Positions 26,937 through 36,700 of a stretch of 64,000 nucleotides of DNA are shown here, in pieces. The notes under the pieces were generated by a model, which did no database searches, was not told the origin of the DNA, and saw only the letters and a list, made by a program, of their open reading frames with translations. Origin of the DNA: Staphylococcus argenteus. Its GTDB lineage: Bacteria > Bacillota > Bacilli > Staphylococcales > Staphylococcaceae. Location: positions 2,368,566-2,432,565 of the forward strand of contig NC_016941.1 of the NCBI RefSeq assembly GCF_000236925.1. The letters are read 5' to 3'. Position 1 is the first letter of the stretch; the number at the start of each line of letters is the position of its first letter. The translations under genes were made by a program, and so were the position numbers.

Positions 26937-27851
26937 ATGTACAAAATCAACATTATTAGAAGCGATTATATATATAATCAATTGTTAAAAATACCATTAA
27001 ATGAACGTGTATCATTTTTCACAAATGAAATTTTAGTACCGTTTAGAGGAAAGTTCGACACACAAAATATTCCAATTCAAAATGACAAGTCGCAATCATT
27101 TAGTGCAATTCAATTATTAGATGCATTCCAAAAATCACCTGAGCATATTAATGAGTCGGATAAATCCTCAATTCAATACTTTGACGATTTATTTTGGCAC
27201 AACTGTGAACAATATTTAAAAAATGCTATAAATCATTTTGAAAAGTACGGTATTAAATCTAAAATATCCAATTATAACTTCACTGTTTTACTTGGAGATA
27301 GTAAAAAGCCAATGATGTCATTAAACGAAAATCGCTGCGGCGAAGGTGGCATCCCAGGTTATATTATGCTTTACTTAGTCCCAAGTCCAAGTACTTTATA
27401 TTCGATAAAAGGCATTATTGCACATGAGACAAATCACAATATGCGATACCAATATGTTAAATGGGATGGAGGCAGTCTTCTTGAATTAATTATTTCGGAA
27501 GGTTTAGCTGAAAATTATGTAGAAGCATTATATGGTCAACATTACGTTGGTCCTTGGGTAACAAATATAGATTGGGACAGTGACAATATTAAAATCAAAG
27601 AAACTATTTATAATCATTTACACTTGAATCATATGTTTGATGCGATACCTTACCTGTTTGGCGACGAAATAAGTACAATTCAAGGTAGACAACCCGTTGG
27701 CTTACCGCACGCTGCAGGATATGCTTGTGGCTATTACTTAATAAAATATTTTTTAGAGAAGACTGGTATTCCGATTGAAAAGGCTACAATCATGCCGGCT
27801 AAAAAAATTATGAACGAGGTGACTGAATTTTGGCATACACATACACTATAA
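26937..27851 (+). CDS. DUF2268 putative Zn-dependent metalloprotease
   Basis: 304 aa, no signal peptide. The metal-binding motif HETNH (in 'IKGIIAHETNHNMRYQYV', about residue 165) fits HExxH, and 'LLELIISEGLAENYVEAL' provides the downstream glutamate expected as the third ligand. This matches DUF2268 proteases (YjaZ-like). AGGAGGG precedes the ATG. Its end overlaps the start of the MerR gene by 22 nt, so the two are translationally coupled and probably work together. The substrate is unknown. Confidence 0.82.
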   Translation: MYKINIIRSDYIYNQLLKIPLNERVSFFTNEILVPFRGKFDTQNIPIQNDKSQSFSAIQLLDAFQKSPEHINESDKSSIQYFDDLFWHNCEQYLKNAINHFEKYGIKSKISNYNFTVLLGDSKKPMMSLNENRCGEGGIPGYIMLYLVPSPSTLYSIKGIIAHETNHNMRYQYVKWDGGSLLELIISEGLAENYVEALYGQHYVGPWVTNIDWDSDNIKIKETIYNHLHLNHMFDAIPYLFGDEISTIQGRQPVGLPHAAGYACGYYLIKYFLEKTGIPIEKATIMPAKKIMNEVTEFWHTHTL

Positions 27852-28549
27852 AAGACATCATGAAGATTACAGGTGTTACAAAAAGAACTTTACATTACTA
27901 TGATGAAATTGGCTTATTATTACCAAAGAAAAATAATAAAAATTATCGTATTTATGAACAACAAGATTTAGAAAAGTTACAGAAAATTTTAGTGTTTAAA
28001 TCTTTAGACTTAGATATTTCTAAAATAAAGCAATATATTTCATATGATAATAATGAACTTCGCAAAATATTATCTGAAGAACTTACAAATTTGGATAAAA
28101 AAATTTCTGACTTACAAGCTATACAACAATCAATAAGTAATTTTGTTAATGGTGATTCACTATTGAATTCTGGCATTTTAAATAACCCTTTACAATCACA
28201 ATATGAAACAGAAGCTTCAATAAAGTATGGTAATACAAAATCATATCAATCATTTATTAAACATCAAGATAGTCTTCAAATTGATGATATACATGATGAA
28301 ATGACATCATTATTCAATCAATTTAACCGAATGTCTTTAAATAATCATCCAATTCAAGATTGTCGAGATATCGTATTAAAATGGAAAAAGTTAATGATTA
28401 CCATTGCAGATTTTGATGATAGTACATTATGTTGTATTGCTAAAACATATGAAAATGATACGCGCTTTAATGATTATTTTAGTACTTACCATAACGAAGA
28501 TTTAACTTCGTACATTTCAAAAGCTGTCCATTACTTTTTATGTAAATAA
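27830..28549 (+). CDS. MerR family regulator with TipAS-like domain
   Basis: 239 aa. The MerR helix-turn-helix is at residues 4-70 ('YTIKDIMKITGVTKRTLHYYDEIGLLLPKK'), followed by a coiled-coil dimer helix (about 75-110). The C-terminal 120 residues, with 'YGNTKSYQSF' and 'MTSLFNQFNRMS', resemble the TipA drug-recognition domain that binds peptide antibiotics. The TTG start lies inside the DUF2268 gene and has GAGGTG 8 nt upstream. Autoregulation of the two-gene unit is likely, as MerR proteins activate their own promoters. Confidence 0.85.
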   Translation: MAYTYTIKDIMKITGVTKRTLHYYDEIGLLLPKKNNKNYRIYEQQDLEKLQKILVFKSLDLDISKIKQYISYDNNELRKILSEELTNLDKKISDLQAIQQSISNFVNGDSLLNSGILNNPLQSQYETEASIKYGNTKSYQSFIKHQDSLQIDDIHDEMTSLFNQFNRMSLNNHPIQDCRDIVLKWKKLMITIADFDDSTLCCIAKTYENDTRFNDYFSTYHNEDLTSYISKAVHYFLCK

Positions 28550-28696
28550 AGTAATGAAAATCAATTTAAAATGATATAAATTTGAATACAAATAACCACA
28601 TTATATTTCTCTTATCCAACAACATTAGACAAACCAGAAAACTTCTTATTATGGAAAACGAAGCATATATGTTTAATGGACAATAAAACAACCACA

Positions 28697-28742
28697 TTAT
28701 AAGAGCGCCAGGAGACGTTTTCGTCTTCTGGCGCTCTTATAA
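28697..28742. terminator. strong 21-bp hairpin between merR and nreC
   Basis: Bases 28697-28717 pair with 28722-28742 with one mismatch (a G-U pair in one RNA) and a TTTT loop. No long T-run follows on either side. It separates convergent genes. Confidence 0.7.
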
Positions 28743-28745
28743 CAA

Positions 28746-29399
28746 CTAAAAATCTAACAGTTTCTTTTTTAGCGCATATTCAACTAATTCTGGTTTACTT
28801 TTCAACCCAAGCTTCGTCATTATGTGTGTTTTATGCGCTTCTACAGTTTTCACAGATACAAATAATTTCTCTGCAATTTCTTTATTCCCGTAACCTTTAG
28901 CAATAAGTGGCAATATTTCTAGTTCTCGTTTTGATAAGATTTTAAAAGGATCTGATGTGTTTGCAGTATCCTGATTTGAATTAGATACAAACTCATTCAC
29001 TAATGATGTTGTCATTTTCATATCTACATAAGTTCCACCTTTGTATACAGTTCGAATAGCTAACAATAACTGTTCATCTGGTGCATTTTTTAAAATATAA
29101 CCTTTTGCGCCATTACGTAACACATGGAATAAATATTCTTCATCATCAAACATCGTTAATATTAAGATTTTAGTTTCTGGAAAACTATCAGCAATTTTAC
29201 TTGTAGCGATAAGCCCTGATTCTCCAGGCGGCATACTCAAATCTAAAAGCAATACATCCGGTTTATATTCCATAACTTTTTGATAAGCCTCAACACCGTC
29301 TGCAGCAGTTGCAACTACTTCCATATCATCTTGATAATTTAAAATCATAGAAAATCCTGTACGCACTACAGCGTGATCATCAGCAATTACTATTTTCAA
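28746..29399 (-). CDS. nreC: response regulator NreC
   Basis: 217 aa NarL-type activator. The receiver domain (1-120) has the acidic pocket D7/D8, the phospho-acceptor D53 ('[11 protein letters not shown]') and K103-type 'GYILKN'. The LuxR-type HTH is at about 150-210 ('[35 protein letters not shown]'). When phosphorylated by NreB it activates narG, narT and nir promoters. The start is TTG at 29399, 7 nt after GGGGG; the ATG two codons upstream is too close to that site. Last gene of the nar-nre run. Confidence 0.92.
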   Translation of the reverse strand: MKIVIADDHAVVRTGFSMILNYQDDMEVVATAADGVEAYQKVMEYKPDVLLLDLSMPPGESGLIATSKIADSFPETKILILTMFDDEEYLFHVLRNGAKGYILKNAPDEQLLLAIRTVYKGGTYVDMKMTTSLVNEFVSNSNQDTANTSDPFKILSKRELEILPLIAKGYGNKEIAEKLFVSVKTVEAHKTHIMTKLGLKSKPELVEYALKKKLLDF

Positions 29400-29421
29400 T
29401 TTCATTCCCCCACTGCATGTT

Positions 29422-30456
29422 TCAAATTGGAATACTTAATCTAACTTTGGTACCCTCACCAATCTTTGTTTCAATATCCACAATACCATTCACAAGTTCT
29501 GCCCGCTCATTCATCCCATACAAACCAAGACCTGATCCTTTAGGTTTCGAACTAGGGTCAAATCCATTCCCATAATCTATGACTTCTGCGACTAAATGTT
29601 GATCTTGCTGACAAATCGTTACATGTATGTCATTAATATCAGCATATTTCAACGCATTTAATGTAGCTTCTTGTACAACTCGATAAGCAACTGTTTCAAT
29701 TTCACTATCAAAGCGTATGTTCTTAATATTTGAATTATACCTTATATTGATTCCATAATTTTCCTCAAACTGCTTAAAATACGATTTGAACGCTGCCTCA
29801 AGTCCTAAATCATCAAGTGAAGCTGGACGCAATTCTACTGACATATTTCGTATGTCATCGATTAATTTTGCAACGATATATTCAATATTCTCAGCATCTT
29901 TAAGTAGTTTTTCTTTATCCTGTTGATATTTCAATAGACGTAATTGTACATCTACATTTAACATTTCCTGAATAACACTATCATGTAATTCCCTCGATAT
30001 TCGCTTACGTTCATTTTCCTGAGCAGAAATTGTTTTACGCATCATACGTTGTTGATGTAACTTTTCTTGTTGTTCAATTTGAGACGATACATTTTGTAAT
30101 GTAAACGCGTGAATGCCTTTGTCAGGATCAATAGTTTGATACGTCGCAGTAAAAGGCATTACTTTGTGATCTTTCGTCTTCATAAACACTTGAAAATTAG
30201 ATGCTTGAACTTGCATAGATTGCAAAAAGCAATCTTGACATGACTGTACATCATACGCATTAGAATACCCTTCACATCTATGGCAAATTGCATTGGTTAC
30301 TGCACTATAGTTATCTTTTTCAGATAAAATGTCCTTTGCTGCATCATTCATTGCAATGATTTTACCACTATCATCGACAAACACTATTTTTTCAATCGAA
30401 TGCTCATAATACTTTTTTAGTAATACGTCTAATTGAATTTCATCATCACATGTCAT
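29422..30456 (-). CDS. nreB: oxygen-sensing histidine kinase NreB
   Basis: 344 aa, soluble. An N-terminal PAS domain holds four cysteines, C58-x2-C61 (ICHRC) and C73-x2-C76 (SCQDC), that bind an oxygen-labile [4Fe-4S] cluster. The HisKA_3 site is '[20 protein letters not shown]' and the ATPase has '[16 protein letters not shown]'. The cluster is present under anoxia, so the kinase is then active and phosphorylates NreC. AGGGTG sets the ATG at 30456; a GTG three codons earlier lies inside the ribosome site. The N-terminal sequence (MTCDDEIQ) differs from the S. aureus form I recall. Confidence 0.92.
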   Translation of the reverse strand: MTCDDEIQLDVLLKKYYEHSIEKIVFVDDSGKIIAMNDAAKDILSEKDNYSAVTNAICHRCEGYSNAYDVQSCQDCFLQSMQVQASNFQVFMKTKDHKVMPFTATYQTIDPDKGIHAFTLQNVSSQIEQQEKLHQQRMMRKTISAQENERKRISRELHDSVIQEMLNVDVQLRLLKYQQDKEKLLKDAENIEYIVAKLIDDIRNMSVELRPASLDDLGLEAAFKSYFKQFEENYGINIRYNSNIKNIRFDSEIETVAYRVVQEATLNALKYADINDIHVTICQQDQHLVAEVIDYGNGFDPSSKPKGSGLGLYGMNERAELVNGIVDIETKIGEGTKVRLSIPI

Positions 30457-30479
30457 TGCTTTCACCCTAATTCATCTCA

Positions 30480-30932
30480 TTATTTATCATCATTAAAAAT
30501 GCCGAATTTATACTGAATATCTTCATAATCGAAAATTTTCGGCAATGGGCGTCCATCTCTTTGACCAAATAGCAACACACCATAAACTTGATTTTTATAC
30601 CACAATGGAACAGCAAAGACTGCCGTTAATGATTCACTCAATAATATTGGATAATCAATCTTTTCTTCAGGTCCTAATGCCAAACCTACATTTGCAATTA
30701 TCATACGCTTTCCTGTTTTCATAACAGTTCCAGCTAACCCTTTACCTTTTCTTAAAATAATCAATTTAAATCGATTATTTTTATTACCTGAAACATAATG
30801 CCATTTAATTGGAGATGAAGGTTTATTCGATTCATAGAAAGCGATTGCCGCAAAATCATACCCTTCTTCTTTGCGTATTTTATCTAATGTCTCTTGAAAA
30901 CTTTGATCTTCAATCATTGCTTCTGGTGTCAA
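30480..30932 (-). CDS. nreA: nitrate receptor NreA (GAF domain)
   Basis: 150 aa single GAF domain that binds nitrate and, when empty, restrains NreB. Recognisable parts are 'EGYDFAAIAFYES', 'RKGKGLAGTVMKTGKRMIIANV' and 'AVFAVPLWYKNQVYGVLLFG'. The start is a TTG at 30932, 6 nt after GAGGTG; a GTG at 30941 lies inside that site. Only 18 nt separate it from narI, so nreABC is expressed from the narGHJI transcript or coupled to it. Confidence 0.9.
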   Translation of the reverse strand: MTPEAMIEDQSFQETLDKIRKEEGYDFAAIAFYESNKPSSPIKWHYVSGNKNNRFKLIILRKGKGLAGTVMKTGKRMIIANVGLALGPEEKIDYPILLSESLTAVFAVPLWYKNQVYGVLLFGQRDGRPLPKIFDYEDIQYKFGIFNDDK

Positions 30933-30950
30933 TTCTCTCACCTCTTATGT

Positions 30951-31628
30951 TCACGCTTTATTTTTACGGTAAATAATATATCTACGATTTATATATGTCA
31001 AAGGTACACTCCACACATGTACTAAACGTGTGAATGGCCAACATGCCATAATTGTAAATCCTAATAATATATGAATTTTAAATGCGATTGGCACACCACT
31101 CATTAACGCTGCATCTGGTTTCAACATAAATAATTGTCTAAACCAAATCGATAATGATGTACGATAATTAAAATCAGGATGTTGCCCATTAGTTACAAGT
31201 GTTGCATAACAACCCATAAATACGATAATTAATAATAAGACATTTACAAAAATATCCGACGCAGAACTTAATTTACGTATACTCTTTGTAGTAATACGTC
31301 TAGCCGTTAATAAAAACATACCAATCAGCGTTATTATACCAAAGATACTACCAATATACACAGCACCAATATGATATAAATGTTCTGAAATACCGAAGGC
31401 ATCCATCCAAGATTTAGGAATCAATAACCCAACAATATGTCCGAAAAATACCGGTATAACCCCTAAATGAAATAATAAACTTCCCCACATCAATTGCTTT
31501 CTTTCAATTAATTCTGTCGATTTTGCCGTCCACGAAAATTTATCATAACGATAACGTGCAATATGACCTGCGACAAAGACAACTAAACATAAATAAGGGA
31601 ATATTACCCACAAAAATTGATTAAGCAT
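30951..31628 (-). CDS. narI: respiratory nitrate reductase gamma subunit
   Basis: 225 aa membrane cytochrome b with five helices. It anchors NarGH to the cytoplasmic face and oxidises menaquinol. Histidines that would hold the two hemes lie in 'VAGHIARYRYD', 'LLFHLGVIPVFFGHIVG' and near the end ('FKIHILLG', 'RLVHVW'). The gene overlaps narJ by 8 nt, with GGAGTGG upstream inside narJ. Confidence 0.92.
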   Translation of the reverse strand: MLNQFLWVIFPYLCLVVFVAGHIARYRYDKFSWTAKSTELIERKQLMWGSLLFHLGVIPVFFGHIVGLLIPKSWMDAFGISEHLYHIGAVYIGSIFGIITLIGMFLLTARRITTKSIRKLSSASDIFVNVLLLIIVFMGCYATLVTNGQHPDFNYRTSLSIWFRQLFMLKPDAALMSGVPIAFKIHILLGFTIMACWPFTRLVHVWSVPLTYINRRYIIYRKNKA

Positions 31629-32196
31629 GATGTTCCACTCCTTTAGATGCTGTCAAACATAATTTCAATGTCTTTCTTAATGCCTGAATCACATAAGCGT
31701 AAGGATTATTCTCTTCGCCAAGTGCATTCGCCATCACATATGTTCCATCTTCAATAATCATAATAATTAATTGGATATTCTCTTCAGCTCTTGGATCATT
31801 TCTCCATTCTGCTACTTGTAAAAATTGCAGCATCAGCGGTAGATAATCAGAAAGTTCATTATCTACCATTTCTAGACCAAACATCTCATACAACACCTTT
31901 AATTTCGCTAACATTTGTCCACGTTCTTTTTGTGTATCAAACTTGTTATACGTCATATATAATGGTGCTTTTTTGGTAAAATCAAATGTATCTGTATAAA
32001 TCGCTTTAATTTCTGATAATGAAAATGTCATCATTACATTTCTAAATGCTACTAAATCGTCATACCCTGGGTGGTGTTCCGAAATTGTTTCTTCAAAAGT
32101 CTTTGGATGAAACGTTAACTTTTCTGGAAAACATAACTGTTGTGCCATATATCCAAAACTTTCTTGATATTTTTTAAAATTATCGAAATTAATCAC
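31621..32196 (-). CDS. narJ: nitrate reductase assembly chaperone NarJ
   Basis: 191 aa, TorD/NarJ-type helical chaperone that inserts the molybdenum cofactor and holds NarGH until it joins NarI. 'ESFGYMAQQLCFPEKL' and 'EISDYLPLMLQFLQVAEW'-like text (ELSDYLPLMLQFL) fit the family. I place the start at the GTG 32196, 7 nt downstream of GGAGGG; the frame is open to an ATG at 32223 without a site. The start lies within the last codons of narH, so the genes are coupled. Confidence 0.9.
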   Translation of the reverse strand: MINFDNFKKYQESFGYMAQQLCFPEKLTFHPKTFEETISEHHPGYDDLVAFRNVMMTFSLSEIKAIYTDTFDFTKKAPLYMTYNKFDTQKERGQMLAKLKVLYEMFGLEMVDNELSDYLPLMLQFLQVAEWRNDPRAEENIQLIIMIIEDGTYVMANALGEENNPYAYVIQALRKTLKLCLTASKGVEHHA

Positions 32197-33748
32197 GGAA
32201 AATCCCTCCATAGAAATTCTCATTATAAATTTCTTGACCAGTTTTCCCTGAACCTACTGCAACGCCACAGCCTTCACAGTTATCTCCAAAATGCTCACCG
32301 CCGTAATTGTATCCTGTACTACCTTGTGCATGATACGTATCTAAATAGGTTTCTTTGTGTGATGTTGGAATAACAAATCGATCTTCATATTTAGCTAGTC
32401 CTAATAAGCGATACATGTCTTCAGTTTGACGCTCTGTTATACCTAATCGTTCCAAACGTGATGTATCAAATGGCTGTTGAGTGACTTGAGATCTCATATA
32501 ACTTCTCATCATTGCCATACGTTGTAGGGCTCCTTTTACTGGTTCTGTATCTCCCGCAGTGAAAATATTAGCTAAATATTCAATTGGTAAACGCATTTCT
32601 TCAATGGCTGGGAAAATAGCATCCGGATTTTGAGTTGTGTTTTTTCCTTCAAAATAGCTCATAATCGGGCTAAGCGGTGGGCAATACCAAACCATCGGCA
32701 TCGTTCTAAATTCAGGATGTAATGGAAATGCAAGTTTATATTCAATTGCTAACTTATAAATTGGCGAGTTTTGTGCTGCTTGAATCCAATCATAACCAAT
32801 GCCGTCTTTTTCAGCTTGAGCAATGACTTCTTCATCAAATGGATCTAAAAATAAATCTAGTTGTTTTTCATATAATTCTTTTTCATCAACTGCTGATGCA
32901 GCTTCATGTACTCGATCCGCATCGTATAATAAAACACCTAAATAACGCATACGTCCTGTACAAGTTTCAGAACACACTGTAGGCATCCCCGCTTCAATTC
33001 TCGGGAAACAGAAAGTACACTTTTCTGCTTTGTTCGTTTTCCAGTTAAAATAAACTTTTTTATATGGACATCCAGTCATACAGTAACGCCAACCTCGACA
33101 TGCGTCTTGGTCAACTAAGACAATGCCATCTTCGTCACGTTTATACATAGCTCCTGAAGGACACGATGCAACACAACTTGGATTCAAGCAATGCTCACAT
33201 AAACGTGGTAAATACATCATAAATGTTTCGTCAAATTGGAATTTAATATCTTCTTCTATTTTTTGGATGTTAGGATCTTTCGGACCTGTAACATGACCAC
33301 CTGCTAAGTCATCTTCCCAGTTAGGTCCCCATTCAATTTCAATGTTATCCCCCGTAATTTCTGAATATGCTCTAGCAACTGGCGAATGCTTCCCTGATTT
33401 CGCAGTTGTTAAATGTTCATAATTATAGTTCCATGGCTCGTAATAATCTTTAATTAGTGGCATATCTGGATTATAGAAAATTTTACCTAATGCAATCTTT
33501 GAAATTCTACTTCCAGATTTTAATTCAAGTTTCCCTTTACGATTTAGTACCCAACCACCTTTGTAGTGTCCTTGATCTTCCCAACGTTTCGGATACCCTA
33601 CACCTGGCTTAGTCTCTACGTTGTTGAACCACATGTACTCAGCACCTGGGCGATTTGTCCAAGTGTTTTTACATGTCACACTACACGTATGGCATCCTAT
33701 GCATTTATCTAAATTTAATACCATCGCAACTTGCGCTTTAATCTTCAA
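32189..33748 (-). CDS. narH: respiratory nitrate reductase beta subunit
   Basis: 519 aa iron-sulfur protein passing electrons from NarI to NarG. Four cysteine clusters are seen: 'CIGCHTCSVTCK' near residue 16, 'CEHCLNPSCVASC', 'CRGWRYCMTGCPYKK' (tryptophan in place of one cysteine, so a [3Fe-4S] cluster as in NarH) and 'CTFC...CSETCTGRMRYLG'. The start is a TTG 9 nt after GGAGG and overlaps the narG end by 11 nt. It is translationally coupled. Confidence 0.94.
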   Translation of the reverse strand: MKIKAQVAMVLNLDKCIGCHTCSVTCKNTWTNRPGAEYMWFNNVETKPGVGYPKRWEDQGHYKGGWVLNRKGKLELKSGSRISKIALGKIFYNPDMPLIKDYYEPWNYNYEHLTTAKSGKHSPVARAYSEITGDNIEIEWGPNWEDDLAGGHVTGPKDPNIQKIEEDIKFQFDETFMMYLPRLCEHCLNPSCVASCPSGAMYKRDEDGIVLVDQDACRGWRYCMTGCPYKKVYFNWKTNKAEKCTFCFPRIEAGMPTVCSETCTGRMRYLGVLLYDADRVHEAASAVDEKELYEKQLDLFLDPFDEEVIAQAEKDGIGYDWIQAAQNSPIYKLAIEYKLAFPLHPEFRTMPMVWYCPPLSPIMSYFEGKNTTQNPDAIFPAIEEMRLPIEYLANIFTAGDTEPVKGALQRMAMMRSYMRSQVTQQPFDTSRLERLGITERQTEDMYRLLGLAKYEDRFVIPTSHKETYLDTYHAQGSTGYNYGGEHFGDNCEGCGVAVGSGKTGQEIYNENFYGGIFRD

Positions 33749-36700
33749 GCCAATTAACCTCCTTCATCTTTCTAACTGCTACATATAAATCCCTTTGGTT
33801 CCCAATTGGTCCATAATAGTTAAAGTGGTAACTAATTTGCGCATATCCTCCAACTAGTTGTGTTGGTTTCAAATGAATTCTAGTCGGTGCATTGTGTGAA
33901 CCACCACGAGTATCTGTAATTTCTGATCCAGGTGTTTGAATATGTTTATCTTGTGCATGATACATAAACATTGTGCCTTTAGGCATACGATGCGAGATAA
34001 CTGCTCTTGCCGTTACAACACCATTACGGTTATACACTTCTAGCCAATCATTATCATGAATATCATGTTTTTCAGCATCTTCATTTGATATCCAAACCGT
34101 TGGACCACCTCTAAATAGTGTCAACATATGCTTATTATCTTGATACATTGAGTGTATGTTCCATTTTCCATGTGGCGTTAAATAACGCAGTACTAACGCA
34201 TCTGTACCACCTTTAATTTTCTTATCTCTATTCCCAAATACCATTGGTGGCAATGTCGGTTTATATACTGGTAAGCTTTCCCCAAATTGTTGGAAAACTT
34301 CGTGATCCACATAATAACTTTGACGTCCTGTTAATGTTCTAAAAGGTACTAGACGTTCTATATTCGTTGTAAATGGTGAATATCGTCGACCTTGTTTATT
34401 TGAACCCGGAAATACTGCTGTCGGTATTACTTCTCGTGGTTGTGAAGTTATATTTAAAAACAAAATTTTCTCAGCAGCGCGTTCACTAGAGATGTCTTTT
34501 AATGGCATTCCAGTTTGTTCTTCGAGATTTTCATATGATTTTTGTGATAATTTACCGTTCGTAGCAGATGAAATACTTAATATCGCATCAGCTACATTAC
34601 GTGCTGTATCAATACGTGGTCGATTCGCTCTCACAGAATCATCATCTCTATCACTCCACGTACCTAACATACTTTTTAATTCTTCGTACTGCTCACTGAC
34701 ACCGAAACTTACACCATGTGCGCCAACTTTCCCTTTTTCAAGTACAGGACCAAGCGTGACATATTTGTCGTAAATTTTAGTGTAGTCGCGTTCTACAATT
34801 GCAAAGTTAGGCATTGTACGGCCAGGTACCGCTTCAATTTCACCCTTAGACCAATCTTTCACTACGCCGTATGGTGTTGAAATTTCTTGCTTTGTATCAT
34901 GGCTAAGTGGTGTTATCACTACATCTTTAAATGTTCCTGGTAAATAGTCTTTTGCCATTTCTGAAAATGCTTTTGCCAACGTTTTATAAATATCCCAGTC
35001 TGAACGCGATTCCCATAAAGGGTCAATAGCTGGATTAAAAGGATGTACATATGGATGCATGTCTGTAGATGACAAATCATGCTTCTCATACCAAGTCGCT
35101 GCTGGTAATACAATGTCAGAATATAAAGGTGTAGCTGTCATTCTGAAATCTAAAGAAACGACTAAATCTAATTTCCCTGTCGTTTCCTCACGCCATTTAA
35201 TTTCTTCTGGTTTATCATCTTCATTTGGTGTAGCTAATAACCCTGATTTTGTGCCAAGCAAATGTTTCATAAAGTATTCTTGTCCTTTTGCAGAACTTGA
35301 AATTAGATTTGAACGCCATATAAACAATGATTTCGGATGATTCTTTTTCAAATCCGGATCTTCTATCGCAAATTGCGTTTGTTTTGACTTAACTTCATCT
35401 ATTGCGCGTTGCAAAATCTCTTCATTTGAATCTATACCTTCATCTTTGGCTTCTTCTGCAAACAACAAGCTATTTTTATTAAACTGTGGGTATGATGGTA
35501 ACCAACCAAGTCTAGCTGCTAACACATTATAATCAGCTGGATGTTGGTGTTTTAACTCCTCTGTTTTAGCTAATGGAGATTTTAATCTATCTACATTAGA
35601 CTCTTCATATTTCCATTGGTCTGTCGCAAAGTAGAACCAACTTGTTCCATTTTGTAAACGTGGTGGTCCTTGCCAGTCTTTCGCAAAAGCGACAGTACTC
35701 CAGCCTTCTATTGGACGACATTTTTCTTGTCCCACATAGTGAGCCCAACCGCCACCATTCACACCTTGACAGCCACATAACATAACTAAGTTTAAAATCG
35801 AACGATAAATAGTATCTGAGTTAAACCAATGGTTAATACCTGCACCCATGATAATCATTGAACGTCCTTCAGTATCGATGGCGTTTTGCGCAAATTCTTT
35901 AGCTACTTGAATGACAACGCTTTGTTTAACACCTGAAATTGCTTCTTGCCAAGAAGGTGTATATTTTGACTCTGCATCGTCATAACCTTTTGATTCTAAT
36001 TCATGATTAAAACGTCGAACACCATATTGACTCGCCATTAAGTCAAAAATTGTAGCAATTCGAACTTTGTCACCATTTGCTAAAGTAACTTGTCTTGTTG
36101 GGATTGGACGTTCAAATATGCCATCTCCATCACTATCAAAGTAAGGAAATTGAATCGTTTCTAATTCGTATCCACCTTCTGTCATTGATAACGTAGGGTT
36201 AATTTTAGAACCATCTTCTGTTTCTAGTTTTAAGTTCCACTTCTTACCTTCTTCCCAACGTTGACCCATTGTGCCATTAGGTACGACTAAACTATCGCTG
36301 ATTGCATCATGAATAACTGGTTTCCATTCACCTTGTTCTGTTGTTTGACCTAAGTCACTCGCTCTTAAAAATCGACCCGCTTTATATCCATTTTCATCTT
36401 CATCTAACATAATGATAAATGGCATGTCTGTATATTGTTTGGCGTAATTTATAAAGCGTTCATTAGGTTGGTTAACATAATGTTCTTGTAAAATAACGTG
36501 TGTCATTGCTTGTGCAATTGCAGCATCTGAACCAGGATTCGGTGCTAACCAGTTATCAGCAAACTTCACATTTTCTGCATAATCAGGTGCTACTGAAATA
36601 ACTTTTGTACCTTTATAGCGAACTTCTGTCATAAAATGTGCGTCTGGCGTACGTGTTAGTGGTACATTAGATCCCCACATAATTATGTATGAGGCGTTAT

